From Paratinospora sagittata (Eukaryota > Streptophyta > Magnoliopsida > Ranunculales > Menispermaceae), in NCBI GenBank assembly GCA_035771175.1, contig CM069598.1, positions 7,843,413 to 7,907,412 on the forward strand: a stretch of DNA of 64,000 nucleotides, written 5' to 3'. The number at the start of each line of letters is the position of its first letter. Positions within the stretch are counted from its first letter, which is position 1. The translations under genes and the position numbers were made by a program. Under the pieces are notes generated by a model. The model had not been told where the DNA came from and ran no database searches. It saw only the letters and a program-made list of their open reading frames with translations. Below are positions 45,034-57,700 of the stretch, one piece after another.

Positions 45034-45235
45034 GTCGTAACCTATTAATTACACCTTTTTAAGTCAAGTTGTTTCTATCAATGCATATTTCACCTAGTTC
45101 TTATAAGAGGCACATCTCCACCCATGATAGCTTGATTACGCTTTTACTTATCAGCTATAGTTTTTAGGTCAAGCGGTAACATTATACACTTTGTCTAGTC
45201 CTCGTGTGAGAGGCACAACCCCTATCTACAAGAAT

Positions 45236-45696
45236 AGGGGTGTAAGTAACCCGACCGACCCGACCAAACCCGACCATTTTGGGTCGGGTCGAGTTTGATT
45301 GATATGTCGGGTGAAAAAATTAACCCGACCTGACCCAACCTCTTAAAATTTATATTATATATATAAGTTCATCCTCATTCTCATAAGTCAAATTTAAGAG
45401 TAGCTTGACTTGTATATATATGAGTTCTTCCAAAAAAGAAAAATCTCATCTTTTAAAGATTTAATAGAAGTTTAATAAGTTTGATACATGATAATCCAAC
45501 ATATTTTATTACTAATATAAGCTGAAATAGTAGTTATTAAGCTTTTAAAAAAAAATTGAGTTATTTAATAGGGGTCAACCAGACCAACCAGACTTACCCA
45601 ACTCGACCTTAAGTCGGGTGGACCTGATGCCACCCGACCCAGAGTCGGGTTGGTTAAGGGGCAAAAAATCGACCGACGCAACCTAATTTCACCCCT
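45236..45696. mobile_element. hAT-like MITE with 8-bp target-site duplication
   Basis: It starts aggggtgtaagtaacccgac and ends acctaatttcacccct. The interior repeats acccgacc and gggtcgggt. Flanks acaagaat (45228-45235) and acaagaac (45697-45704) match at 7 of 8 bases, fitting hAT. No coding capacity. Confidence 0.75.
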
Positions 45697-45704
45697 ACAA
45701 GAAC

Positions 45705-48088
45705 CATCTCTCAAATCAATAGGGTTTGACCTTAAAGATGTTCACCTCGTAAGAATGTGTCACCGGTGATATCATTGGGTGTGAATGGATTGGGTTAAAA
45801 AGTGAAAATGTAAACAAGTTGGTCTTTTGGTTTAATTTGACTTGATTTTGATTAATTTATAATGTTTTCATTGTTTTGATTTAGAAATTTATTTTAGATA
45901 AGATTCACCATTTTAGGACATCCAAAGATACACATGGCTTTTGTGCTTAAACCTTATCCTTTATTCATAGGTCATTACAACTTTTGACAGTTAAATTAAT
46001 ATTTTTCAAATCAATAATTGTGGCTTAACATATTAAGACTTTCTTCGGTAAGGTCAAACAAAGATAAATTTATTTATTAAGCTCTCTAGTCGGCACATAC
46101 TATTTTATTTACTAGTTGATCTTGTAATAAAACATTACTAACCACAATAAAAAAACAATCTAAAAAAACAATCTTAAACACAATAATTGTCAAAATTTTG
46201 GACCTCAACAAAATTCAAACTGCAAACTGAACCGTTTAGGAAAACCTCAAATTGACCTTTTTATTTGAATTTTTTTATGCGTTGAAACTCTGTTCATCTC
46301 AAGATTAAAAAGATTGACTTAACGGATCGTGGGTTAGTTCAATGATTGAATACAAACACACCTACCTTAAAGATTTTGAATTTAAAATATTTTTCACCAC
46401 GTTTTAGCCAATATCCTTAAGTATTTGTGATCGTACTCTAAAAAAATTAGAAGTGTAAGTCTCCGACACCCATCTCAACTTGGTAAATGAATTAGGTCCT
46501 TTACTATTTGGCCCGCTATTGAAGGGAACCGATTTGTGCACTTCAATTATAGAATTTCCAAAGGATACAGCGGAGTTGCCTTTGTTTTCTAGAATGCTTT
46601 AATGACTTCCTGATTCTATATTGTACACCATTACAGGTACTAGTATTTAAGCACGTGAGTCTGCTATAGTTTTTATGATTTAAAAAAAATAGTAAAAATG
46701 TCCTATTGATTTACAATAAAATTAAAAATAAATGAGAAAAAAATGTTATGACTAACGGGAACAAATTTGAAAACTGTCAATTTGAGCATAAGGGTGAAGA
46801 AGCAAAGAAAAAAAAGTTCGTATAAGATTTAAATTTAATTTTCAGTATTTAAAAACAAAGAATACAAAAAGGTGTTGAAAACATGTTTGGTTTAAAATGA
46901 TTTAAAAACAATTTTTAGAATAAGATTCATAAAATGGCTTGTTTGTAGAAAACGCATAAACAGTGTTTTTTAAATTTTTTGTTCAATTTGATTTCTCACA
47001 AAATATATTTTAATCTACCTTTTAAGCTAATTTCTTTATACCAAGGTACAAATGACGAGACTAAAAGGGTCTCACCTGTTGTCCTTTTAACCTAAACCAA
47101 ACAACTTTTTACCATTTCAAAAAATTTTAAAACAAGTTTTAAAAACAATACCAAACACATTCTTAAAAATTATAAATCAATAAACAATTTAATTGTACTT
47201 TAATTTCTCAAAACTATTTTGAGATCTCATACTAAACATTGCCTAAATTACTATTACCCTTTAGACAAACTAAAACTATATTTTAAAATTTATAGACAAC
47301 AATAAAGTTTTAAAAACATTTTTCAGGAAATTAATAAAAATAAACTCTTTTTTTTTTTTGGTTTCCCATATGCTATCACCGCCCTTTGAGCGAAAACTAA
47401 TCTACGTTCGAATATTACAAGGACATTAGACGGCTCTCCCCAAGTGCGGGAGACTAAGGTGAACTCAAGTTTCAATCCTGAGACCTTCATCCTTCAACTA
47501 CCTTTAGCATAAACCCCCGATTATCTATGTTGCACCACATTAATAGTATAAATTTACCAGATGGTTTAGAAATAAAGTTCAAACTTAGCCAATCATATGC
47601 GTCATGGCGTGCTTTCATCCTTGAGGAAATCAAAATCCTTCAGTGTGAAGAACTCTACCATCCTCTTCGACTAGACTATTGTGCAAAGTATAACTAGGTT
47701 TTCAAGGCAATAAGTTCAGCAAGTCATTACAAAACCAAACACATGGTTCAGAAGCAGTAGCTAAAATTCAGGCATTTCGTGGAGGCGTTATGCTTAATAT
47801 GCATAAACATACATAACATGCAAGTTGCATAAAATTAGGGAAAAGATAAATGAGTGAACTTCAACAACTACATGGAAAAGTTTCAAGATCAAGTCTTATA
47901 AAGGAGAAGGCTTCATTTATCGATATCGTTTGCAGAATGCATACAAGATAAAGGGCCTTCAACTACTAAATAACTTGGAAATAACCTAACTGAGAAAAGT
48001 AGCCACACTGCACACAATAGTGTTTAAATCATGTATCAGTCAACAGAATTGGGTAATCATAATCTGTTCTCTTTCCTTGCTGAATTCA
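45705..48088. other. Intergenic with two decayed small elements
   Basis: No gene. About 46876-47165 has MITE-like inverted ends (aacatgtttggt... / ...accaaacacattctt). A minus-strand SINE-like segment at about 47352-47520 is listed separately. The last bases are probably the 3' UTR of the PMP22 gene. Confidence 0.5.
47352..47520 (-). mobile_element. SINE-like element
   Basis: On the minus strand a tRNA-like head (tgctaaaggtagttgaagg; ggtctcaggattgaaac, a degenerate B box) is followed by cttggggagagccgtc and a run of about 13 A. Flanks are only loosely similar, so the duplication is uncertain. Confidence 0.5.
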
Positions 48089-50916
48089 TCATTTATTGGC
48101 TAATGCCATAGACCTTGCCCTCAGATTCATAAATATTCCCCTAAAGAATGCAAAGTTTCACAATCAGTTCATGTTTTATATGGAAGAACAACAACAGGGT
48201 ACAAAAAACTAGAGAAATGAAGTTAAGAAAAGCATAGAAGAATACCAGCAACAAGCAACAAAACTGTGGAAGATAACTCGGAATTGCAATGGCATATATT
48301 GGTAATTTACCCAGCCCACAACTGGCCAAAACTGCACATTAATTGTTCAATTCAGTTTGTTTGGACTATAATCCATGCAATAATATATGACAGTCCATGA
48401 GTGAGAGAGAGAGAGAGAATGAGAGAAGTAGCATAAAATACCATCCATGCTGTCAACTGCACAGAGGGATAGTCCTTCTTGATCTTACTCTTAACCTGCT
48501 TCCAGGGCCTTCCTGCATTTTTACGAGGAAAAAAGATACTAATTAAATAAACAGTTTTATTTCCTCCCTTAAAATATAAAAAACATAACATATTGGCCTT
48601 ACCCTCAACAACTAGCCCATAATATAACATGAAAAGCACATTGTTCCAAGGGGAAGAAGTCAGTTGTTCCACTAACACCTAAAAAGGAAAATCACTAGAT
48701 ACATTTAAAAAAAACTTGATCAATCGTATGGTTAAAAAAAAATACTAGGAAGCATATTTGAATACACCTTCAAGGGTTCAATTTAGAACAAATCAGTAGT
48801 ATACAGTAGTTGAGTTGATATACAATTGAGAAATAAGCCGGGTTGAATACCTTCTTTGCTACTGTTCTTTTATCCTTCTTTCCTTTAAAAATTTTATCCA
48901 ACGATAAATGGAGGAAATGGCCAAATGGTCCTCCATAAGCAAAGCCGAAGAGCTGTATGTAAAATTGTAAATGTAAGAAGAACGGAACTGTAAGTGAAAA
49001 TTCATGAATGTAACTATAGAAACACGCTTGTAGGCCCAAATGTTATGTTTATAAGGAATATAGCATTTTTGTCAATATCTCACCCAGACCAGTTAGAAGA
49101 ACAAATGAGAAGCTGAAAGGACAACAATAGCATACAGTTCAATAACATACTATAATCATTTTACTACTATTTTTTTTTTCAGTTCTTTTTTCCCCTGGTT
49201 CTATACCCAGAGCATAAAGTTCAACTACTAAAGAAGTTGAAACAATGACAATTGAGGCACTCTGATGTGAGCTGAAACTATGGAAAGCTACTTATCAGTT
49301 GTAATCAGGTTCTTCCAGTGAATCAAATACCAGGAAGAGATTGTGAATTTGAAAAAATGCTTCAGAATATTTTGAGATTTTAATTGTCAATTCTTTAGTC
49401 TTTTGAGATGTATAATTCACATATAAACAGTGGGCAGAGTAGCTAAGACTAAGAGATCATATACTGTCTAATCAGCAGATTAATATCTCAGCACAAATAA
49501 GCTAACTTGGATGCTAAATTAGAATATTCCTATGCTGGTTTAAATAAATCACTTGGAAGAATATAGGGAACAAATCAGCTCTTACAAGTACTAATAACTA
49601 AAAGTTGGTGTGGGCATTTGTTCCCGGTATTAATATTGGGATTGCCCTTACCTTTGATTCATTACTCTGGAATGATTTGTATGAATGTGATGATCCAATG
49701 TAACAAATACTATAGATTGACCAAAAAAAAAAGGCCATAACACAACAATCCATATTGCAAAGACAAATCCCTTCATAGTAAGTATGTATAAACCAATTTG
49801 TGTAGTAATAGCTCCATACATATATGCTATTGATTGCAACTAGAGGATGAATTTCCATTCTCATAACTAACAAATAAACTATGTATAAAACCCAAGAAAA
49901 AACTACAATCTCTGTAAACAGGCTATGCCATCACCACAAGTGGTAGCTTCCCTTACTTCTGATACTTCATATAATACAAGGAGTTCAAGGCGGCTGTAGA
50001 CGCCATCAACAAAAGTGTATTATGCTTTAACATGGAGGAAAACATCAGATTCAAATATGAAAAGAAAATATAAGCAGTTTTGTTTTTGATGGGTTATTTT
50101 CTGAACAATTGGGTCAAACAATGCAAAACTGAGTGAGGATTCCTAATAGACCTTTTCCATTTTAAGTTCTATGTGCAGATCCAAATTGTTGTAAATTGGA
50201 ATTCACCATCAGTAATGTATTAATGTATCAATAATGTCTTTGAAGATTGTAAAACTCCCCTAGAGATAGTCCTTGATCACCAAACAAAATTACTGATACA
50301 AGTTGAATGGTGTATATCTCAATTGTAGTAATGATCCACATTTTTTTTTGGGCAAGGTATAAAACCGCATGTTTTGATTGCTAAATAATAGTTAAGAGCA
50401 ATGAATCAAATTACAAAGATAATTGTGAAGAGAAAAGACAAATTACCACTTTGAGAAGAAGTCTCTTTAATTGAAGTTTCTGTATACCCGAAAGTTTTTG
50501 AGCAACAGAATCGCTTACTCCTGCCAACACACCAGCAGTAATGGCCTTGCCCCAAGAAAAATAAATAAATCTCAGACTAATATCTCAAACAGGAGCATTA
50601 GTTATCTTAAGTGAAGTAAAAAAGTATAAAAACTTACATAAGTGCAATAAAACCAAAACTCCAAATCAAGAAAGAAAAAAATAAAATAAAAAATTCAAAA
50701 GGAAAAAAAAAAAACAAACCCATTTAAAATCAAATCGAAATAATGAAGCCCAGAACGTAAATCAAGTAGAGTAAAACAAATAAATTCATGAAAATTAAAA
50801 AGGAACAAGCAAGCAAAAGAAGAGAGGCAAAGGAGGAATTGAACCTTTGTTCTCAAGGGATGAAGCTGAAGCTGCCTCATGTACTGCTGCCATCCCTTCT
50901 TCACTAATTCTCCCAT
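48089..50916 (-). CDS. PMP22: Mpv17/PMP22 family peroxisomal membrane protein, 7 exons
   Basis: An integral membrane protein of the Mpv17/PMP22 family; the Arabidopsis PMP22 relative sits in the peroxisomal membrane, and members are thought to form small-solute pores. Exons on the minus strand: 50845-50916, 50447-50545, 48851-48952, 48603-48678, 48442-48512, 48246-48331, 48089-48140. All are GT-AG with consistent phases; the total is 558 nt or 185 residues, the family's size. Seen in order: MRQLQLHPLRTK, ITAGVLAGVSDSVAQKLSG, GPFGHFLHLSLDK, KGKKDKRTVAKK, EQLTSSPWNNVLFMLYYGL, YPSVQLTAWM, and the hallmark WVNYQYMPLQFRV. The C-terminus is LRARSMALANK. About four membrane segments are expected. 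The gene name is by homology. Confidence 0.93.
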
Positions 50917-51014
50917 ATTTCCTCTTGTTTTCAGAGATTGAATTTCAATCGATCATAAAGTGCAAGAGAGACAGAGAGATTGATAGAGCCTTCAATCTCT
51001 CTGTTATATGCAAT

Positions 51015-51026
51015 ATATTTATATAT
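51015..51026 (-). promoter_or_regulatory. Candidate TATA box of the PMP22 gene
   Basis: On the minus strand the sequence reads TATATATAAATA, about 100 bases upstream of the ATG at 50916. A GA/CT-rich leader lies between. Confidence 0.45.
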
Positions 51027-51029
51027 ATT

Positions 51030-53933
51030 CACATTAATGGGTTCTTCGCTCCAATTACGACACAAACACACAGAATCTTATTTCTTTAGATTTAACAACT
51101 CCTCCCGCTACCGGGTATATCCTTCAGTTCCCTAATTGTAGTTGACAAGTTCATAGTAATTAGTGACAGCGCCGTGTCTTATTCTACTATGTAATTAGTC
51201 CTAGATATTTTTATTTTTCTATTTGATAAATTTTGTGGTCCCACCACAATATTGCACTCCTTAAGTTTCGCCTTTTTTATTTTATGCTTTTGATAAAAGC
51301 ATTGCCCAAGTTGTTTGAATATCCACCAAGTAGTTCTTTTTTTTTAAATACAAAACGTTAGCTCCAACACCGGTCGTCTGAACGTTTTTACTTAAAGTTA
51401 AAAATTTAATTTTTATTTTGTTATAAATATTTAAAAGTTTTATTTCTTTTAATAAATCTGAGAACGGAACTATAATAGTTGATTCGCATAGTTTTTATCT
51501 GAGTTTTTTATGTCATTTACTGTTGTGCTTAATTTTTTGACCCTACTAAGAGGTCACAATTTTCTCTTACCCTCGTATTGATATTTTTGTTTTGTATCGG
51601 TACTTCAAAAATAAAAATAAAAATTAATGAAGAAATTAATAAGATAGTGTGGATTTAAGTGACGTTAAAGCAAATTGGAATTTATTAATATATATTCATT
51701 TTAAAGATTGGTTTATTAATATATGTTATTCACTCACTATTTGTTGCGTACCCTCATTAGCTCTGATTTGGAATATATAATAAAAAAAATTATAAATATT
51801 TCATTTGTAGGTCCGGCAGGTGGAATAAAAAATATTGGTGTTATATCCTAAAATGTTGCATTTGTTTATGACTCATCTGATTCACATTTAGTGTAATTTA
51901 TATTAAATTCAATTGATTTTTTTTTAAATAAATAAATAGAAGTGAGATTATTTCGTTGTTAATAGTTTTTTTTTTTTTTTTTTTTTTTATGAACAGAGAG
52001 AAGCTAATTATAACTCGGACGAAAGAACCTCAAAAAATATAATATCCATAATCACAAGAGGAGACTACTCCAACCAAGCAGCAGTAAAGTCTTCTGTTGT
52101 CCTTTTGGAATATAAAACAAATCGTTCTTCTCTTTTGTTAAAATCCCAATAATGCCAAGTATTCGACGACACGACACTCTCCTCTCATTTACATGATGAT
52201 GTTGTGTAGATTTTAATTTTTTTTACTTTTTTTTTTTGTTTAGCAGGGAGGAAAACTAAAATTAATAAACAAACAAGTATGATTGTGAGAAAAAATTGCT
52301 TTGATACCATGTTATAAACTATTTATTTAAAGTATATTTGCTTTAATATCATGTTAAAAATTATTCATCTCAATTGATTTTTAATTTGTGTACAAACCTC
52401 CTCTCACGTATATTTGTTTATTTTATTAATCTTGTTTTTTTTCTTTATTATAAATTTATTCCACTTATCATCGTGCATGCAAAAGGGAGTGCTAAAATCT
52501 ATGTTCTTATATAGTTTGGGTCTACTTATTGGCTATATAATGCTTTTAGGCTCGATTGTTTTTAACATATTTAATTCAAAATTATAGACTCTCTACATCC
52601 CCAAATAGTTGTTGTTGTTGTTGTTTAAAAACAACATTTGACCTATCATGTGTGATAGCATTCGTGGAATTCTAAAAAACACTTTTTGATATTTTCTTGT
52701 AAGATTCTATTCTTATTTTAAATCACAAGTAAACACAGTTTTAGGTTAAGATGAGTATGCATGAAAAGGTGGATTGACTCAAGTAAAAGAGTGGTTGCTA
52801 GGGTGTAAGCTAACTCGATCGAATCAAACTAAACTTGATGGGTTGGATAAGATTGATCTAGGTGTTTAGGTTGGGTGAATTCAAAAATCTTAATCTGAAC
52901 GGTTCGGGGTCATATCTTGAGTTGACATCTTTAAAACCCAACCTGAATAGAACCGAACCTAAGCATAACTCTAAAATCTCTTATTTCGTAAAGCCACCAA
53001 ATTGCAAAATTGTCAAAACCCCCAAAACCCAAATAGCAAATTCACAATTGATCATGTACTTCTTCACAACTTTAAGTCACTAAAACCTCTCAAAACCTTC
53101 TTTATTTCTTCATCTTCGTCTTTGTTTCTTCTTCATTCTTAACCCGATTGAACAACCCAACTTAATTCAAACTAGTTTGGTTTAGGTTAAGGAGTTAGTT
53201 TTGTTCAGGTTATGTTCCATTTTTCGTAACCTAAATTATTTAGGTTAAGTTGAGTTTCGACTTCAACCGGACACAACCCAGTCAATTACACCTTTATGGA
53301 GTGACATCACAACTGACACATAATTTAAAGTATGTCGTACCCTGACAAACCTAAAATCCTGTCAGCCTCTTTTTTTTTATACCCAAATTCTCCAAAAAAA
53401 AATTGTCAGAATATCCCTGTAAATTCGAATAAAAACAATATTTCATTTACAAATGTTATTGGTTGCAAGTGGAACTACTTCCAAATGACGTGGGCTAATA
53501 TAGGCTAGTGAGAGAAAAAACCCAACATCTAGATGACCAACCCAGCCCATGATTGGTTGGGTCGGTGGCACCTTGGCAGGCCTAATTGGGCTTTTCTTCC
53601 ATCTTCTATGGATCGGGTCGATTGGGCTACTACTAAACCTGAACAATTCCAACCCGAGTTCATTATTTACACTGTGATGACAAGTTTGAAAGCGTAACGC
53701 TAAAGGCTCCTACTCTTAACATATATAGCTCTTTCTTCTGGAAAAGGCAATAATGCCATTAAAAAGCCCCACGCTTCCATTCCTTCTTTGACTTCCGAAT
53801 ATTTAAAGCAACCAACCACTGTTCAAGTCTCCAAGCTCAAAGGTTACAAAAATTACATACAACTTAAGCTTCAAAAGTCGAATATGCCCCACGATCCACA
53901 TCCGTCCGATCAATCAGAGGCTGTACATCGAGA
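51030..53933. other. Intergenic between the divergent PMP22 and E2 genes
   Basis: No gene. It holds a possible antisense LINE 3' end at about 51966-52110 (poly-T tract, then antisense of a ttggttggagtagtctcc-type tail) and a MITE-like segment at about 52800-53295, listed next. An inverted tRNA-like repeat lies near 52290-52380. Confidence 0.45.
52800..53295. mobile_element. hAT-like MITE, decayed
   Basis: It begins agggtgtaagctaactcg and ends gtcaattacacctt, partial reverse complements. Many aggttgggt and aacccaac tracts inside pair in inverted orientation. No duplication could be shown. It resembles the 45236-45696 element in end sequence. Confidence 0.5.
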
Positions 53934-53941
53934 TGGGCCCA
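53934..53941. promoter_or_regulatory. TGGGCCCA (site II-like) element in the E2 gene promoter
   Basis: A palindromic TGGGCCCA about 785 bases upstream of the start codon and some 270 bases upstream of the likely leader. Site II motifs are known to coordinate nuclear genes for mitochondrial proteins, which suits this gene. The assignment is by position only. Confidence 0.4.
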
Positions 53942-54718
53942 CGACTTCACTAATATTATATTCCACTTCCCAACCAGAAAAGCGCACGACACGTGCAATT
54001 GCTGGGTCGGTCCACTTTCACGCACGACAGCAGTACACACAATAGCGATCCTCGCTGTTGGACACGTCCTATTCCACGGATGCTGGATCTGCATTTGCAG
54101 CAAAGCAAGTATGCGCGTTCTGCCCTGCAAATCCGTGCCTCCACAACGGAGAACCGAAGGTAGGATTTAGGAAGAAAAAGTATTTACATTCGGTGCGGGG
54201 CACGGGGCAGACAGAAGCGAGAGAGAGAGAGATTGTTCTTCGTACAGAAAAAAAGCGTTTTTGAGTCGTCTCGAGCTTGTTTCCGCTTCCTCCAAACCCT
54301 ACGTTCGTTCGATCTGATTTCGGAGATCTATCTTCTTCTTCTTCGACCAGGTTTGGTTCTCTTCATTTGTTCTGTGTTTTCAGATCCATTTTCAGTTTCT
54401 CTTCAGAACATAGATGTTTGTTCTTCTCCGTGGTTTTCTTTTTTTTTTTTGTTTTATGTTTTTGCTTGTTAGATTTTCTTTGGTTCTGATAATATTTGGA
54501 ATGTTAAGTCAAGTAGTAGGCATATGGATCTATTAGTTTGTTTCAATCTTCTTTTCTTTGTTGAATTATCACCGGTTCGAGTTTTGGATTTCATTGAATC
54601 GTGAGTTTCTGATCGGATTTCTTGTAATTGTTAGATCAGACTGCTACGGTTTTGAATAATTTACTTATTGTTTCGCAATTTTGTAATCAGCTTGGTCTTA
54701 AGAGGAGGAGCAGGAAGG

Positions 54719-57700
54719 ATGTGGGGGATTATAAGGCGAAAACTTGGTTCTAATGCTTCTTCGGTATCTTTTCTTTTGCGTACTGGTGTTCTTTTTGAGT
54801 TGAATTGCGGTGCGAGTGATCGTTTTCCCGAGTCTCACATGTGCGTTTAACAGGTTCTAGGTCAACCGTTGCAGAGGATTCGTCCTGCAGTATCTGCACA
54901 AAGATGTTACTCGTCGACAGGCAAAGAAGTACTATTGCTGTTCACTATTTGCACTTTCTCCTTCTAGAATAAGGTCTTATGGACGAGAATGTTAACTAGA
55001 AATTGTTGTTGAATTATACTGGTTTAATCCTTATTTTACTATGCAACTAGCCACTTTGCACCAGATTGAGTATTTTTCATATTTAACCCTTTAGTGAGTA
55101 AAAATGTAAATTTTCTTAAAGCAAATTTTAATAGCAAGGGAGAAAATAACTAAAAAAAGGCCTAGGAAAAAAAAAACCTAAAAAATGAGTGCCTGCTTGA
55201 GGATTGGTGAGAAAGATTGTTCATATCTTGAAGTTGTTTGAAGTTCTCTTATCTACAACCATCGCTTCGTTGCTTTCTAGAGATTCTTGATGAATTATGT
55301 AGTGGCTTTGGTCGATTCTTTTGGGAGTTAATTTTCTCAAGTTATATACACTTCCTTTATTACTATATACATTGGAGAAGCCTCGTACTCCATTGATTTT
55401 AATGTCATGTTTACAGGAAGTAGTTCTTGTACAAGGAGCTCAACATGTTCGGTGCTTCAGCTGTCACGGTAAAATGATAAAGACAACTATGACCATATCA
55501 TAATTTCATAAATTTAACCTTATTTTCATAGAAACAGTTTTTGATGAAATCTATATTGTCATTGCAGGTGTTCAAACTAGTTTGAAGTCTACAAGGTTAG
55601 CAGCATCTTTTGATTTTTATACTGGTTTTCATTTTTAATGTTATTTACGAATGTCATTCTTAATGAGTATAATGGTCCTTGTCTCTTAACCTCTCAATTG
55701 CGGGTGCATCTAAAATCTGCTTTCAGTCATTTTTAAGGAAGAAGGGCGTAAAAAAACTTCACTTCATATGAACCTTTCTTGTTGCATGCTATAATTCTCT
55801 AGTTTTACTTACTGAAATTTTCTGATTGTTTATGTTGCAGGGAGTTTAATCCATTACTCCGAACATACACCCCACTTCTATTCCAGAGCAGATCCTTTTC
55901 TACAGAAAATGGTGTGGATCTTACATGTCACTTTTTAGCGATCCCGAATTTTTGAGCATGTCCTTAGTTATTTTGTTAAGGAACTTATCTTAATGCATGC
56001 ATGCATGCTTAATTGAAGGTGACCTGGTTGATGCCGTTGTCCCTTTCATGGGTGAATCTATCACGGATGGAACATTGGCCAAATTCTTGAAGAGTATGTT
56101 GTCTTCTCAGTGGAGTTAATTTTTTTTTTTTTTTCTTAGATTACCATTATTAGTGATAAGTGTTACCTATGCTAGTAGTATCTGTTGAGTTTGTTCACAT
56201 TTAAGTACATAATGTTGTTTGGGGACTCATGCGTTTGATGATGGGTGTAGAACCTGGTGATAGTGTTGGAGTTGATGAGCCAATAGCTCAAGTTGAAACG
56301 GATAAGGTATCTTCTGTTCAGACTCTTGGAATCTTGCTCGAAGACGTTACTTGGGTACGCCTAATGACTGTTGAATTGTATATGCCATCAGGTGACAATA
56401 GATGTTGCTAGTCCTGAAGCTGGGGTTATTCAGAAGGTAAAAAATATTATATGCACTGAATTGTTTGTGATGGTGTGATTTTCTTCTCTTTATCTCCTTT
56501 GAAATTGAATGAATTTTGGTTTGGTCATCTTGGTGCTTGTACTATTTCTAGCTTGTAGCCAAAGAAGGTGATACTGTGGAACCAGGAACCAAGATTGCTG
56601 TCATTTCAAAGTCCGGTGATGGTGTATCACAAGCGGCTCCATCAGAAAAGGATGAACCAGTTAAGGATGCTCCTAAGCCTTCCATGCCGGCAGAAAAGGA
56701 GAATGTGGAGAAGCCAAAGCCAAAAGAAGAGACAATTGTAGCCAAGGAGAAGCCTAAAGCACCTTCTCCTCCACCCCCAAAATCCTCAGCTTCAGAACCT
56801 GTTCTTCCTCCCAAGGAAAGGGAAAGGCGGGTGAGTGTAATAATGTTCCTTCTATTTGTTTATCTATTAATTTTTTTTATTTCTTTATTTTTTTTTTTGG
56901 TGGGAGAGGGTGTGGTGAGGTTGGGAGGATACACTTTTCTTAAGATAGTGTTTGTAAAGTAATTATGGTGATGATGATTCATTGAAGGAAGAATGCTGGT
57001 TTTTACTTAATCGTCTTAGAATTATTATGACTGCCATTGCAGGTTCCTATGACAAGGCTGAGAAAACGTGTTGCAACTCGTTTGAAGGACTCTCAGAATA
57101 CATTTGCATTGCTAACTACATTTAATGAAGTTGATATGTAAGTTGCCTCGCAAATTTTTCATTAAGCTATCTCCACCATTTAATATTGCTTCACAATTTT
57201 CTATTGAGCCTATCTCACTGCTTGATTTGCATGTTTTGTAATGAATTTTTTACTTCGTTTTTGGCTGTTGACATGCTGATTATCATTTGCTTTCTTTCTT
57301 ATATTTCTAGGGGCAATAAAGTAATGGTGTTTTATGGTTTGATCCCCTTTTTTGGCCCTGTGTTGTGTAGGACTAACTTGATGAAGCTCCGCTCTGATTA
57401 TAAAGATGCATTTGTGGAAAAGCATGGAGTGAAGTTGGGACTTATGTCAGGTTTTGTCAAGGTATTTGTTCAGTGCTTAAAAATTTTAAATGCATACCAG
57501 TGGATAATATTTTATTTTGAAATATTTTCCATGATATTGCAGGCTGCTGTCAGTGGGCTGCAGAATCAACCAATTATTAATGCAGTTATAGATGGGGATG
57601 ACATTATATATAGAGACTATATTGACATCAGCATTGCAGTTGGTACTCCAAAGGTGAGTCTGTGCCATTTTCCCTCACTTTTGCTGCATTTAAGTTGTAA

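Noticed and set aside
45236..45696. Tandem acccgacc/gggtcggg tracts as a CRISPR-like array
   Set aside because: They are internal repeats of a plant hAT-like MITE with terminal inverted repeats and an 8-bp duplication.
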